Part shown: one piece after another, positions 1-11,127 of the stretch | Position numbering within the stretch: the stretch's first letter is position 1 | How the letters are laid out: every line of letters begins with the position of its first letter | DNA from: Hamiltosporidium tvaerminnensis | Lineage: Eukaryota > Microsporidia > Dubosqiidae | Assembly: GCA_022605425.2 (NCBI GenBank) | Contig: JAKIMF020000007.1 | Location: 1,116,001-1,180,000 of the forward strand | Length of the DNA: 64,000 nt | Direction: 5' to 3' | Translations under genes and position numbers: made by a program | The notes under the pieces: model-generated | Told to the model about the DNA's origin: nothing | The model's input: only the letters and a program-made list of their open reading frames with translations | Database searches by the model: none

Positions 1-2255
1 CCCAGAAATCCCATTTATTATAATCGAACGAAACAATGCTCTAATTTATGACTACAGGACCAACCCTCCTAAAATGGCTTCGTATCTTTCTAAAAATTTT
101 AACTAAAGACATGTGTTTTAGTTCCTAGCCGCATCGTTTTTATTCTTCGTGCGTTTGGCAAATTTTAAATGCTTTTCATTGTTTAAAATAATTAGAAATC
201 TTCAAATGAATAAAGATAATCAGGATTGAACTGAAAAAAGATACTTAAATATTCTAAATCATCTATTGATTTATAGGCGAAAGATGTATATATAATATAT
301 GGCTTCAAAGTTAAAATTTCAAGAAATTTAAGATTATTTACGATCGAAAATACATCTAATCATAATAGAACTATTGTGGTTTCTGTTTATATATAACTTC
401 TCATTACAAAACCAATCAAGACCGCTTAATAATAACAATAAGATTCCTTATTTACATTAATAATCATATAATAACATAAATACATTAAAAATAATATAAT
501 TGTAGCAAAAAAACAATTGTAGTCATTTCTACAAAAACGGGTTTAAAATTCTTTTGAAGTAAAACCTGAGATTCATTCATTTAACGATATTATGAATAAT
601 TTAGAATTACCAACGCTAATCTTTGAATAGCCAGACACAACTAAGAGCCTAGGCTAATTACTAGCGATTAAAAACTGACAATAAAAAATTAAATCGTTTA
701 AAATATTGTTTAGTAAATCATCTACTGTTAAGATTTAAACATATGATAACCAAGTATTTAGTGAGAATCTCTTCAAACGACATATTTTATAAGAAAAGAG
801 AAGATCATTGTTAGTATTACGCTGGATTCAGACATGAAAATAAATGTTAAAATATCATTTATATATTAAGCCTTTTGGAAAAAATCTAGCATATTTGAAT
901 TCATACTGCAAGTAAAAAAGCTAATTTCAGACATTTTTTTACAATTTAAAGTTCTCTAAAGAAAACTTTTTTGGTAAAATTACAAAATTAATCTTTTTAG
1001 ATTTTTTGTTTAATTTTAATTTTGTCCTATGTTTTCATTCAGATTTGCCTTTGGATTGCTTTTTTTAAGAAATTTTCTAATTTTTTTGTTTCATTGTGTG
1101 TTAGAACTTTAATTGTATTTATTTCGCATCAATATTTAACCGAAAGAAAATAAATTAAGCAAAAAAAATGTCTAAAGCCGATTAATATGCTTCTGCGAGT
1201 ATTTCTACGAAAGGAATAAAACAATATGAGAATTTTTTACGTACTTCATAGATTTCCTATGATTAAAAAGGTTAAAAACCAGCAATTTGAATATTTCTTT
1301 TTATTGTAAGTACTGTTGTGTGTTAAAAGAAGGTCATTGGATATCATTAATGGTAAATCTATAGACTACACGGAAACCTATTCGTTAATGCTTGATGATG
1401 CACACGGGAAGTATCATATTCAAAGTATATTCATTAGCCTATATAAATTCTGATATATTTTGAATAGCAGCGAGACATAAGTTGATTAAAAACGATATAA
1501 AAAATCCAAATTTTTATCGATAAGAAATTTCAGTCTTAAGCGATTAGTTAATACCGAGGAAGTAAAAGAGGCGTTCATCTCTCAAGATCAAACTTCGTAA
1601 TATTTCATAAATTGGAAAAGTGAAATAGTAGGACATTTTTTTAGATAAATATTTTTATAATTCAATGTTAAAACACTTTTTTTTCATTCTTTAAATCTCT
1701 TCTTATCTGTTTTTCAACTTTGAATCTAATCAAGTTAGATATTTTTTTCTCTGCTTTATATTTCTGCAATTGGGAACTATCGCAAAAATTATATATAAGA
1801 ATATTTTAGTATCGAAGACGTAAAACTGTACGTTTAAGAAATTCTTGCTTATTCATTCTCAAATTGAGATGTGGCAGTCATGTTTGCACGCCGAAATGTA
1901 TTTTATTCAAAAAATAAATGTGCAGACAAACTACATATTAAAATATTTTAAAATAATGGCTAAAACGAATAATATTGATTATAAATGATTTTTACTTTAT
2001 TCTAAGTTGAGAGATATCAGAATATATTTTTCATATAAAACGTATCACAAAATATATAAGAAAATAAAAACAGTTATTATTTACATTTCAGATGTAATTA
2101 TGTTAACCACGTTCAAAAAACCCGAAGAATCACCATTCAAGCACAATATTTAACGGAATTTCAGTAAATATTGAATATTTAATTTAATTACGATATTTAC
2201 CTGTAGTTAAATTGTATGGAGTGATTATCAAGTATAAAATATATTCCTTTTGATA
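1..2255. other. AT-rich stretch without recognisable gene
   Basis: No open reading frame here looks coding on either strand. Short frames are interrupted about as often as expected for AT-rich DNA, and no transposase, reverse transcriptase or RNA motif was recognised. It may contain regulatory DNA or relics too decayed to read. Confidence 0.5.
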
Positions 2256-4511
2256 TCATAGGAAATTTTTTTCAATGCTTTCTTCGTAGAGATAATATCG
2301 TAACTTCGGATTATTAAATTGAAAACTGATTTTGTTTGAAAACAAATAGCTTTTATGTAAAGGAATTATAAAAAATCTTACTTGAAATATAAACGCGCCG
2401 CAAATCGATACCGTTAAAGTCTTTAAATTCTTGAAATTCTTTATATATTGATAATCATTAAAATCGATTCTCACACCCCAAAGATTTAAGTGTTTAAGAG
2501 AATATAAAAATTTAAAATCGTTACCTAATTTATATAATTTCATACCCTCGGTGAATTTACATTCTGTAAGATCTAATTTTTCTAGAACACCTAGATATTT
2601 TATTCTGTTTAGATCATTATATGATATATTACCCCATTTATAAGTAAGTTTTTTTAATCTTAAATTACAACCAATACTTAATTTAGTAGGATTACACAAA
2701 TAAGATTTACATCCTGAAACAAAAAGAGTTTCAAGATATTCAAGCCTGGCTAAAATATCTAAATTTTTAAATGCCTTTAGATTAGAACCGCTCAAACATA
2801 ACGATTTGATGCTCAAAGACCTAAAATCAAGCAATTTTATATTTCTGATAGATTTTAATTCGCAAAACTCTAGAGACAACACCTTCAGGTTTTCACATTT
2901 AAATATCTCGATTAAACTTAATCCGCTTATCTTAATACTATTTAAATTTAGATGAGTCAAATATTTGTAATCACTAAACGGTTTAAGTTCTAAAGTTTTT
3001 TTGTGAAGAAAAAAGTTATTGATAATTAGAGTTTCTATTCTTGGTATTTGAAACAAATAATTGTAAAATTTGGTGCTAAAGAAATTATTTCCAACAGTCA
3101 AATTTTCCAAAAATTTCAAGTTTCCAATCGCATTTAGTAGCAATAGATCTGTGTTCTTATCCGATCTATAATTCAAAAGTATTAAAGTCTGTAATGATTT
3201 AATATTTTTTAAAAAAATACAAAATTCTTCTGATATTTTATATGAATAAAATCTTATTTGCAAATATATAAGAACATCTATGTGTAAATCTTTTAATTTA
3301 GCACATTCTCGAATAAAATATTGCTCCGAGAAAGATAGATCAAAGAATAGTATACATTTTTGAATATTTGATGAACGTGTTAAGGTTACCAACCATGAAA
3401 AATTAAACTTAGCCTTTCGCAAATCAATATATTCCAATGATTGATTTGCATCCATGTAGGCATTGAAAAAAGAAACATCTGCACCCATATTTACATTATC
3501 GAGTTTCAATCCTTTAAGATTATGGTTTTTTAAAAAGGTATCAACGTAACGCCCATCAACTATTGAATTTCTGAGAGTAAAAATTTCCAAATTACCAACG
3601 ATCGATTCATTTAATTGACTAAAAATATACTGAGTCGCAATTGTAAGGTTAGAAATCGTTATTGCTTTAAACAGATGCTTGCAATTCGAAAAAAAATCGA
3701 AACTTTTACTTTTTGTTAGCGATACTTGATAACAATTTAATATAAATGCCTTTATATTTATTTGTTCTAATAAAAACATAAAATAATTAAATATATGACG
3801 ATTAGTAATGATTTTTTCTAAGATCGAAAACACTTTAAAATCATTTATAAGCAGACTTTTATATGGAATATGTTCATTTAAAAGAGAAGGATCAAATGTA
3901 TCCTTTATATTTCTACAAAGTATCAAATTTTCATCATAGAAAACATGTCTAATCATTAAGGCGTTTAATAATTCTATAATCAACTTTCTTTTAAAAACAG
4001 AGTAGATTTCTAATGAGTGATATAAACTAAAAACCACTTTCAAGTTTTGGTTTTCGTTCTTCGAATTATTGATGTTTTGATTTAGTAGCATATTGAAATA
4101 TAAAGCTCTTATAAATTTCGAAAGATTTTTATTTTCAATAACTTTTAAATATTGAAAACTAAATAGCAGCCATTTAAATTCAACATCCGTTATTCCATCA
4201 GACAGTTCTGAAATATCATTGGTGAGTTTTAAAATATATAAAAAATCAAAATTACACTCAATTTTCCGGATTATATTATCAGATATATTTTGATGTAAAA
4301 TATCATCTAAAATATCGAATCGAATAAAATTATTTTTTTTATATGTTAAAACATGTTTTCCATTATTTATTGATCCTGTATTTTGGTCATTTAATATCCT
4401 TAGATACAAATGGTTCTCGTTTTTCTCAAATACTAACTTTTCTTCTGATATTTTGTAATAGAAATACAGATTAGAATTCACCTTCTTTTTTCCACAAATA
4501 TATGAATCCAT
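2256..4511 (-). CDS. Leucine-rich-repeat protein, 751 aa
   Basis: Unrecognised beyond its repeat architecture. About residues 1-300 are helical and Ile/Phe/Lys-rich with no identifiable domain. From about residue 315 to 715 there are irregular leucine-rich repeats of 22-28 residues with the LxxLxLxxC/N pattern, for example LKGLKLDNVN, LETLFVSGCK, LEKLDLTECK and LKHLNLWGVR. LRR domains bind proteins, and large LRR families are known from microsporidia; a host- or self-protein-binding role is only inference. The ATG at 4511 is the first in frame. The repeats stop abruptly and the last ~45 residues are not LRR-like, so the 3' end may be altered. A sequence resembling a 5' splice site (GTAAGA) follows the last repeat, but no acceptor could be shown. 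Just upstream, another frame encodes a hydrophobic N-terminus (see findings). Confidence 0.85.
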   Translation of the reverse strand: MDSYICGKKKVNSNLYFYYKISEEKLVFEKNENHLYLRILNDQNTGSINNGKHVLTYKKNNFIRFDILDDILHQNISDNIIRKIECNFDFLYILKLTNDISELSDGITDVEFKWLLFSFQYLKVIENKNLSKFIRALYFNMLLNQNINNSKNENQNLKVVFSLYHSLEIYSVFKRKLIIELLNALMIRHVFYDENLILCRNIKDTFDPSLLNEHIPYKSLLINDFKVFSILEKIITNRHIFNYFMFLLEQINIKAFILNCYQVSLTKSKSFDFFSNCKHLFKAITISNLTIATQYIFSQLNESIVGNLEIFTLRNSIVDGRYVDTFLKNHNLKGLKLDNVNMGADVSFFNAYMDANQSLEYIDLRKAKFNFSWLVTLTRSSNIQKCILFFDLSFSEQYFIRECAKLKDLHIDVLIYLQIRFYSYKISEEFCIFLKNIKSLQTLILLNYRSDKNTDLLLLNAIGNLKFLENLTVGNNFFSTKFYNYLFQIPRIETLIINNFFLHKKTLELKPFSDYKYLTHLNLNSIKISGLSLIEIFKCENLKVLSLEFCELKSIRNIKLLDFRSLSIKSLCLSGSNLKAFKNLDILARLEYLETLFVSGCKSYLCNPTKLSIGCNLRLKKLTYKWGNISYNDLNRIKYLGVLEKLDLTECKFTEGMKLYKLGNDFKFLYSLKHLNLWGVRIDFNDYQYIKNFKNLKTLTVSICGAFIFQVRFFIIPLHKSYLFSNKISFQFNNPKLRYYLYEESIEKNFL

Positions 4512-4870
4512 GCGTAAGTACGATGCTATAAAATATAAACATATTCAGTATCAGACACCAATTATTAGATTTTAAAAATCTTAATGATATATTTCTACTA
4601 AAAAAGGCGCTACTATTCATTAATAATAAAGGAAGGATAAAATATAATTCCATATACCCAATTTAGATCAGATATTAGAATATTTGTAACTGATAAAATT
4701 AAATAAATATTAATGATAAATTAATATGTAATTATTTAATTAATTTTTGATTATATTAATGGTTTTGGATTGTTCAGTTTGTCATAGATTTTATTTTTGC
4801 ATATTATATATTGGAACTATTAATATGTTACTTAGGATTTGTGTTATTTTAATATAATATAAGTTTAGCG

Positions 4871-5056
4871 ATGAGTTGCAAGTTCTTTTGCTTTTCAATT
4901 ATATTTATGTCTTTTTTCCAGTCTTTTTGTTCGTTTAATTTTTTATTTATCATCTCATTTATGTTTATTTTTACAATATGTTTTTTTATAAAGTCTAAAC
5001 CTTTGATTTTGAAGTATATTTTTCCTCCCGATTTGAATAAGAAGGTTTCAAATTGA
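4871..5056 (+). CDS. Possible small hydrophobic protein, 61 aa
   Basis: This frame starts with ATG and encodes a Phe/Ile-rich peptide with one or two potential membrane spans (about residues 8-40), followed by a Lys-containing tail. It is divergent from the LRR gene and about 360 bp from that gene's start. Nothing about the sequence is recognised. T-rich DNA readily yields Phe-rich chance frames, so this may not be a gene. Confidence 0.2.
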   Translation: MSCKFFCFSIIFMSFFQSFCSFNFLFIISFMFIFTICFFIKSKPLILKYIFPPDLNKKVSN

Positions 5057-5830
5057 TTTTTTTAATCATTTTTCGTTCTTCGTATATCCTTTACCTCTTA
5101 AATCTGTAAATAAATAGACCAAAAAATATTTTTTTGTGTATATCTACCATAATAACTTTTAAAATTACACTTTATGTCCGGTATCAAAGAAGAAAATTCT
5201 AATCTTTAATTCTCATTTGTATTCCACTTCGTCTTTGATACTCATATAAATATTACGCAATTAGATAAATATTTTGTAACGCGTTAGGTACACAAATGAT
5301 TCTAATTAGTTGAAACAAATTCATAATCCTCAGATTCCTGATCAATGATTATAATCGTATCTTTGTAGTTATTTTTGCCTGTATTACAATTATCCTTTTT
5401 CATTTCTATTGAAATATATCTGATATAGCCTTTAATTCTGTATATTCCTATTTTCCTTTTCAAGTCCAAATTGCGTTAATACATTCTATAAATTTAGCGT
5501 AAGAACAATCTTTAAAATTTATAGAAATGTGCTATAGTTGTTATTATTTGAAAGACCATAAAATGTTTAAAAACTTCTTACGAAATATTATAGACAGTGT
5601 TATGTATTTGCTGTTACACTAATATAAAATAATTTGCTTATAATAGCCAAAATGCATTATTCCTAATCACATATAAAATATTCAGACTAGCATTCTTTTT
5701 ACAAAATAACTTATTTCTTATACTTTTAATTATATATCTACATTTTTTTATAAAAAAATTTTATTACACTTTAAAATTTTATTTTAATTAATATATGAGT
5801 TAATAACATATACAAATCTTTGAATATTTT
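5057..5830. other. Intergenic, nothing recognised
   Basis: AT-rich DNA without a plausible gene or repeat. Confidence 0.4.
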
Positions 5831-5839
5831 ACTCGAACA

Positions 5840-6260
5840 GTGTACCATGTTGTATTCTCTTCTTAATTCGAATCATCATTATATTTTTTTGTCTGTCACT
5901 TCATTGTCGACACTTATTTCTTAATAGAGAAAAATATTTTAAATATAAATTTGTTAAATAAGTTCTTCGTTATTCAGTTGCTTTAGGGTAATTTTTGAGT
6001 GTCTAGTCTCTCAGCTTTTTTAAAAATACCAAATAACGCTTTTCCCAACCCTCTTTATATATAATTTTACACCTAAATCTTCTTTTTCGAATAAATATTG
6101 TTGTTTCGACCATTCTCATGTGTCTTTCTAATGAAGATATGCCCATAAGCTCCTATATATTTGTAGTCTTTAAGTATACATCTTATAGTATTTTATCACA
6201 GTACCGCCCGAAGTTATCACATAAGGAATTATATCCACAAGATCTTCATAAAATCTTTCT
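5840..6260 (-). pseudogene. Highly decayed 3' fragment of the RLE-type non-LTR retrotransposon
   Basis: Nucleotides 6181-6232 match the 3' part of the intact element (around 46,530-46,575) and the truncated copy (around 36,047-36,100). They share the order TCTTATAGTATTTTATCACA, GTACCGCCCG, then TTATCACATAAGGAATTATA. Further blocks are collinear: one around 6027-6055 corresponds to the stretch encoding the ESWERAS segment, and one near 5850-5890 corresponds to the C-terminal acidic tail. No reading frame survives. It is much older than the three other copies in the window. Confidence 0.6.
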
Positions 6261-6299
6261 ATAAATATTTTGTCTCGATACTCGTAAGAAAATATTTAT

Positions 6300-7574
6300 A
6301 TATAAAATTCTTTTTTAGTGCAAGATAAATTACCAATAAAATGTAGCTACATGACGTAGTTGTTTTCTATTGCGTTTATTTAGGCTATTCATGCCTCTTA
6401 AAGCATCACATGGTATTTTGCTTCAATTTATACTTTTTTCTCATTTCGCAGTAAAGATACTGAAAATGAAAATAAGGTAAAATCCCGGATTAAGTAGGAA
6501 TATTTGACCAAAACTGCACCAATTATCATTTAAATTATTAAATAAACATGGTTAGTTCAGAAGGCTTATAGATAATAATTTACAGAGAACATTAGATGTT
6601 ATTCAATAATAAACCTTTCAAATGAGTTATATTTAAACTTTAAAAGATTTTATCCTTCTCTATTCTTCAAGAAAAATAACAGACTCGATTTCTCACATGA
6701 AAAAGTTATTTTTATACACGTTTCTATCATTCTTAAGTATTTCTAACACACAGGTTGATTGAAATTTAACTTTTAAAAAAACATAAATTAATATCAATTG
6801 TCTTTACACTGATAAAAAGGAATATAAAAATAAGATTTTAGATTTATTTTCTTTACTAACATTTAATGTAACATGTAAGCTGGTTTCTTAATTTATAACT
6901 CTCTGTTAAAATTTAATTTTACTTTATTAAACTTTTTGGATTAAAAATAATTATTTAGATAAAAAAAAGAAAAATTGGTAAAACATATCTGCATCTTGTA
7001 AAAGATATTGATGGAGAATTAAAAGTTATTATTTATATAAATATGTCTTAATATAGAAGAAAAGTACTTTTATCGAAGTTTTTTATACAATAAAAACAAA
7101 TTCTTTAGTTCAATTAAAAATTCTTGAGAATACAGCAGATTTTAAATTTAATTTAAAATCGGTGTGTTTCAGACATACAATGATAGTTATACATTTACAA
7201 ATATTTTATAGGAAAATATTTTTCTGCATACAATATAGTAACCAGATTTATAGGCGATGAATAGCTACTGCATTTCGAAACATCTAATATTTCAGTAGAT
7301 AATCGAACATTTAAAGTTTTTCTGTATATTTCGTTATTTAGATGCATCTTATCAAACATTTACATTCATAATTTTTTTAAAAAAATACACAACCGTTTCA
7401 TTTTTTATCTTAATAGTCATGATTATTGATAACTAATTTAATATTTTATTTTGCGATATATTCTGTTTTTAATCAAAAATGGTTTTTAAAAAGTATTTTG
7501 AAAATAAAAAAAATGATTATTTGTGAAAAATATTTGTTAAAATAATTTTAAATAAAATAATTTGCAACCGTTGA
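6300..7574. other. Intergenic, nothing recognised
   Basis: Very AT-rich, with A/T homopolymer runs just before the GTPase gene. No gene, RNA or transposon motif was recognised. The last few hundred bases presumably hold the promoter of the GTPase gene, but no defined motif could be assigned. Confidence 0.4.
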
Positions 7575-8501
7575 ATGGTACAAAAAAGAAAAAAGAGTAG
7601 AAGACTTACAATTAGAAGAAGAGAAGGTCTTAAGAGGAAAGTGCGTGACACAAAGAGAAAGGAAATACGCAAGTTACGGAAATTAGAAAAACTCAAAGAA
7701 AAAGTGCCGACATCTATACTACGGACTGATGAAGATATTCTTCTGTTAAATCAAATTAAGAAAAATACAGAAATGCGCCAAAACAATCCTACTGTTATAA
7801 ATTTGAAGTTAGATTGGTGTGATTTATTGGAAAAGTGCGATGTTTTTCTTCAAATATTGGATTCTAGAGATCCAGAGGGAAGTCGTAGTTATGAGATTGA
7901 AAATGAAATTATAAAAAATAATAAAAAAATGATATTTATTTTTAACAAAACAGATTTAATTACTGAAGAAGTGAAAGAGGAATGGATGTCTAATTATACG
8001 AGTAAAGGAATTATATGTATTTCAGATTTTGATATTTCTTTTTATATCAATAATAATGGATTTAATGAAAGTATTTTTTGTATTATCGGTGAAAAAAACG
8101 TTGGAAAGAAGAAAATACTTTCTTATTTACTTTCAGAAAATATTTCAATAGAAAATATTCATTTATATGAGACTGAAGTAAAAGAAAAAAATATTTTATC
8201 AGGTTTAAGAAATCCAAAAGCTGCGAATATTTTTGAAATTAAAGAATGTTTGAATTATTTCATAAAAAATATTTCGGTAGAAAAAATATGCCAATTTTTT
8301 AAAACAGAAAAATTTGAAAATATTGAAGAGTTTTTCGAAATAATTGCAAAAGAAAACAATTTCTATAAAAGAAATGGTAAATTGTGTCATAAAAAAGCAA
8401 TGCAGTTTATTTTAGGATTTTTTGATACAAACAAAATATTATTTTACTCTTCTTTTGATATAAATGGTTCAAAACTTTACAATTTTAAATTGAAAGAATA
8501 A
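7575..8501 (+). CDS. Circularly permuted GTPase, NUG1/GNL3L (nucleostemin-like) family
   Basis: Likely a nucleolar GTPase of 60S ribosome biogenesis. Residues 1-45 form the very basic Lys/Arg coiled-coil N-terminus of the GNL3L/Grn1 type, which acts in nucleolar targeting and RNA binding. The permuted G-motif order is visible: DSRDP at 96-100 (G5*, usual DARDP), NKTD at 124-127 (G4), and a P-loop at 172-180 reading GEKNVGKKK (G1, usually GxPNVGKSS). The C-terminus (about 258-295) matches the family end, with the pattern NGKLCHKKAMQFIL followed by NKILFYSS. At 308 aa it is much shorter than yeast NUG1 (about 520 aa). The G1 Ser/Thr is replaced by Lys and no clear DxPG (G3) motif is seen, so catalysis may be weak or lost. 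The start is the first ATG and directly precedes the basic tail. A convergent small gene lies 68 bp downstream. Confidence 0.9.
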   Translation: MVQKRKKSRRLTIRRREGLKRKVRDTKRKEIRKLRKLEKLKEKVPTSILRTDEDILLLNQIKKNTEMRQNNPTVINLKLDWCDLLEKCDVFLQILDSRDPEGSRSYEIENEIIKNNKKMIFIFNKTDLITEEVKEEWMSNYTSKGIICISDFDISFYINNNGFNESIFCIIGEKNVGKKKILSYLLSENISIENIHLYETEVKEKNILSGLRNPKAANIFEIKECLNYFIKNISVEKICQFFKTEKFENIEEFFEIIAKENNFYKRNGKLCHKKAMQFILGFFDTNKILFYSSFDINGSKLYNFKLKE

Positions 8502-8508
8502 TTACTCA

Positions 8509-8638
8509 TTTTTATTTAAAAATAGATTTAATTTTTCTATTAAATCATTCTTTTTTTGAAATTCAATTCTTAATTTTTATTTAAAAATAGATTTAATTTT
8601 TCTATTAAATCATTCTTTTCTTGAAATTCAATTCCTAA
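8509..8638. repeat. 65-bp tandem duplication, 2 copies
   Basis: Two adjacent 65-bp units begin at 8509 and 8574 and differ at only a few bases. Each contains TTAAAAATAGATTTAATTTT. The right copy covers the last ~20 codons of the convergent 89-aa gene; the left copy lies between that gene's stop and the GTPase stop codon. Confidence 0.9.
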
Positions 8639-8839
8639 TTTTTCTTTAATAAAGCCAAACATCTTTTTATCTTCTTTTTTCATAAATTCTTTTACAGATT
8701 TCTTTTCTTTCATTTTCTGTTTCAAATTTAAATATTTTTTGCGTTGATTTATAAAATTTTCTTTTTCATTTTCGTATTCTAAAATCAATTTTATTATTTT
8801 TAATTTGTTTTTTGCTTGTTTAAGATAAGAATCGTCCAT
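8570..8839 (-). CDS. Small Lys/Glu-rich coiled-coil protein, 89 aa
   Basis: Not recognised. The product is highly charged (mainly Lys and Glu) and predicted to be almost entirely helical, with heptad-like hydrophobic spacing; there is no signal peptide, membrane span or catalytic motif. The ATG at 8839 is the only plausible start. It runs convergently towards the GTPase gene, and its last ~20 codons lie in a 65-bp tandem duplication whose second copy sits just past the stop. Its amino-acid composition is unlike that of random AT-rich frames, which favours a real gene. It could be a small subunit of a nuclear complex, but nothing in the sequence names one. Confidence 0.55.
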   Translation of the reverse strand: MDDSYLKQAKNKLKIIKLILEYENEKENFINQRKKYLNLKQKMKEKKSVKEFMKKEDKKMFGFIKEKLGIEFQEKNDLIEKLNLFLNKN

Positions 8840-10654
8840 GGGTATTCAAATATAAAAACTTATAATATAATCACAATGTAATTTCATATTTCGAATTGTC
8901 TCCAAAAAAACAATATTTTAATATCAGCCATACATTTATTGCATTGTATTTTCAATAAAATGAAATTCACTTTTTTGTATTTTTAGTCGATAAATTTTTA
9001 CGTTTTTTTTTCATTTACCAAATATAAATATCTTGTCTTTTCTCTAATAAAGAAAGGAAATTAATAGCAGAATTAAATAAGAATTTTCAAACAATTAACG
9101 GAAAAAGTAAAATTTATATTTATAATATATAACTTGAAATCGCATCATATGTACTATTACTAAAACAAAATATGTACTTAGTAAAAAGCCTATAACTACA
9201 TATAACCAGGGTTACAAATACAATCTATCATTCCTTCTCAAATACCAATTTATTTCTCTATAAAACCGAAATATTACTATATTATGAGATAAATGAATGG
9301 GTTGATGAATATTTTTTATTTTTTAAGAATTTAATGCATTTTTTATTTGATATTAATTGCTTCTTTACACTTGGATTAATATAAAGTATTCGACAATTTT
9401 TTTAGGCTCACTAAGTTCAGAAAAAACGTTGGAAAAAAAGTAGTCAAGTTTTTTGAGGTACTATAATGAATTTTATAAATACTTACCACTAATTTATTAT
9501 AAAGACTTTTCTAAATAAAGTAGAAACTTTGTATGAAGAATAAAAAGTAAAACCAAGCGAACAAAAGAAAGGTTTATTCATGAATAATGATGTTTATGTA
9601 ACATCATTATACACATAAATCTCCATGAGAAGTATCTTGGAAAGTAATAAAGTCATTTTGTATAATAAAAAAGTAATTTAAAATTTTTAAATTCTCTAAA
9701 TGGAAAGATCTACATGAATATTTTATTATTTTTGATCAAATTCGTCTTATATTATATAAATTACAATTTCACTTCTATAACAGTCACCTACCTTATACAA
9801 TCTTAATCGATATTTATCAAATGATAACAGATAAGCCAAATAAAAATAAACTTCAAAAAAAGACAATAAGTCTTAAAAATAAAAAATATTTAACCCAAAA
9901 CTCGTATACAGAAAATCAAATAATGAATTATAATCAATAATCAATAAACATTTTATTTAAGTTAGATTTGAAGCTAGGCCAACAAAAAGATTTCAAAAGT
10001 GTCTTGTTTAGATAATAAGCATTTAAATATTACCTCAAACCTTAGATCCAATGTAATTTTTAAAATAAAAATATATTTTGAGGTAATTCAGATGTGGTTT
10101 TATTTCGAATTATTAAAATTTTAATTATTAACTTATAATTAATCAATTGACTCATCTGTTTTGAAAAGTGCAATTCTACTAAAAATAAAGTGCATGCTTT
10201 AGATTCTAAATAAATTTTTAACTTTTTTAAGACGTCTATACTATAAGAAGCAATAGATTTGTTAAATTGTTCTTTTGAAACGTCTTAGTATATCTAAAAC
10301 ATAATAATATTTACCTCATTCCATGTATTCAACTATTATTTTGACATATTATATCATTTGTGTAGATCGTATATATGCTTGATTTTCTTAATGAACATAT
10401 CAAATGAGAAAATACCAACGTTTTTTTAGTTACACAAATGCCTCAATATGTGAAATTGACAATAAAACTAAGGCCTGTATTAAGATATGGAAACTGTGCA
10501 GAAATAGGGTGAGTTCATAGATTCTTAATAGTATCCAAATGTTTTGTAAATTAAGATAGACATTTTAAAACCAAATTTAATTTCAAATGAAAATTGTTAT
10601 AAAAATTTTTGCTAACTATTTCTGTTATAAATGTATAAAAACTTTATTTAAAAG
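8840..10654. other. Intergenic, no gene recognised
   Basis: AT-rich and without plausible coding frames. An 11-bp inverted repeat with a 5-nt loop lies at 9584-9610 (ATAATGATGTT facing AACATCATTAT). Nothing else is supported. Confidence 0.4.
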
Positions 10655-11127
10655 TATCACATCTTTTTAATATAGTGGCAAGTGTTATATTTGTTTTTAT
10701 GACATTAACGCAGTTCTAGGTTTAACATAAATAACTGCTACCCCAACACTCCATCGGTAACCCCTGCGATACCTACGTCCCAAAGCCTTTCATTTACCAG
10801 GTGTGTAGAACCTAATTAATAGGCGAGGCAGTTGCCCGGAGTTCGTTAATATCCGTTGCATGGAGTGTGATCGAAGGCCGAAGCCCCCCCTGGGCTCCCC
10901 CAAGACTATGCAGCATTCCCACTTACTCTACACTTTCTGAACCCAATAAACTTCTAGCTAAGATATATTTCAGAGATTTCCATGGGGTCCACCTAGACAG
11001 TGCAATGTCATACCAACAGGTATAACCTGCTACTTAGGTCTCCCGGCTTTTAATGGATTTTATTTTTATATCTCCCAGGCGCCAAGTCTTCTAACCCGAG
11101 TGAGCAAGGCTAGGTTTCCATGCCTTT
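10655..11127. repeat. Dispersed GC-richer repeat, copy 1
   Basis: About 470 bp that is clearly GC-richer than its surroundings. It matches 63473-63934 in the same orientation almost end to end, with small indels. Shared landmarks include TATCACATCTTTTT at the start, CTGCTACCCCAACACTCCAT, GGTGTGTAGAACCTAATTAA, GACTATGCAGCATTC, CAGGTATAACCTGCTACTTA and AACCCGAGTGAGCAAGGCTA near the end. Neither strand has a conserved open frame. Candidates are a solo LTR, a SINE-like element or a structured RNA locus; no terminal inverted repeats or clear TG...CA ends were found. On the minus strand GATATAAAAAT could act as a TATA element. Confidence 0.85.

Noticed and set aside
10361-10412. Short similarity to 55660-55710 (GTAGATC and AATGAACATATCAAA)
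   Set aside because: About 45 bp of weak match in AT-rich DNA; not enough to call a repeat family.
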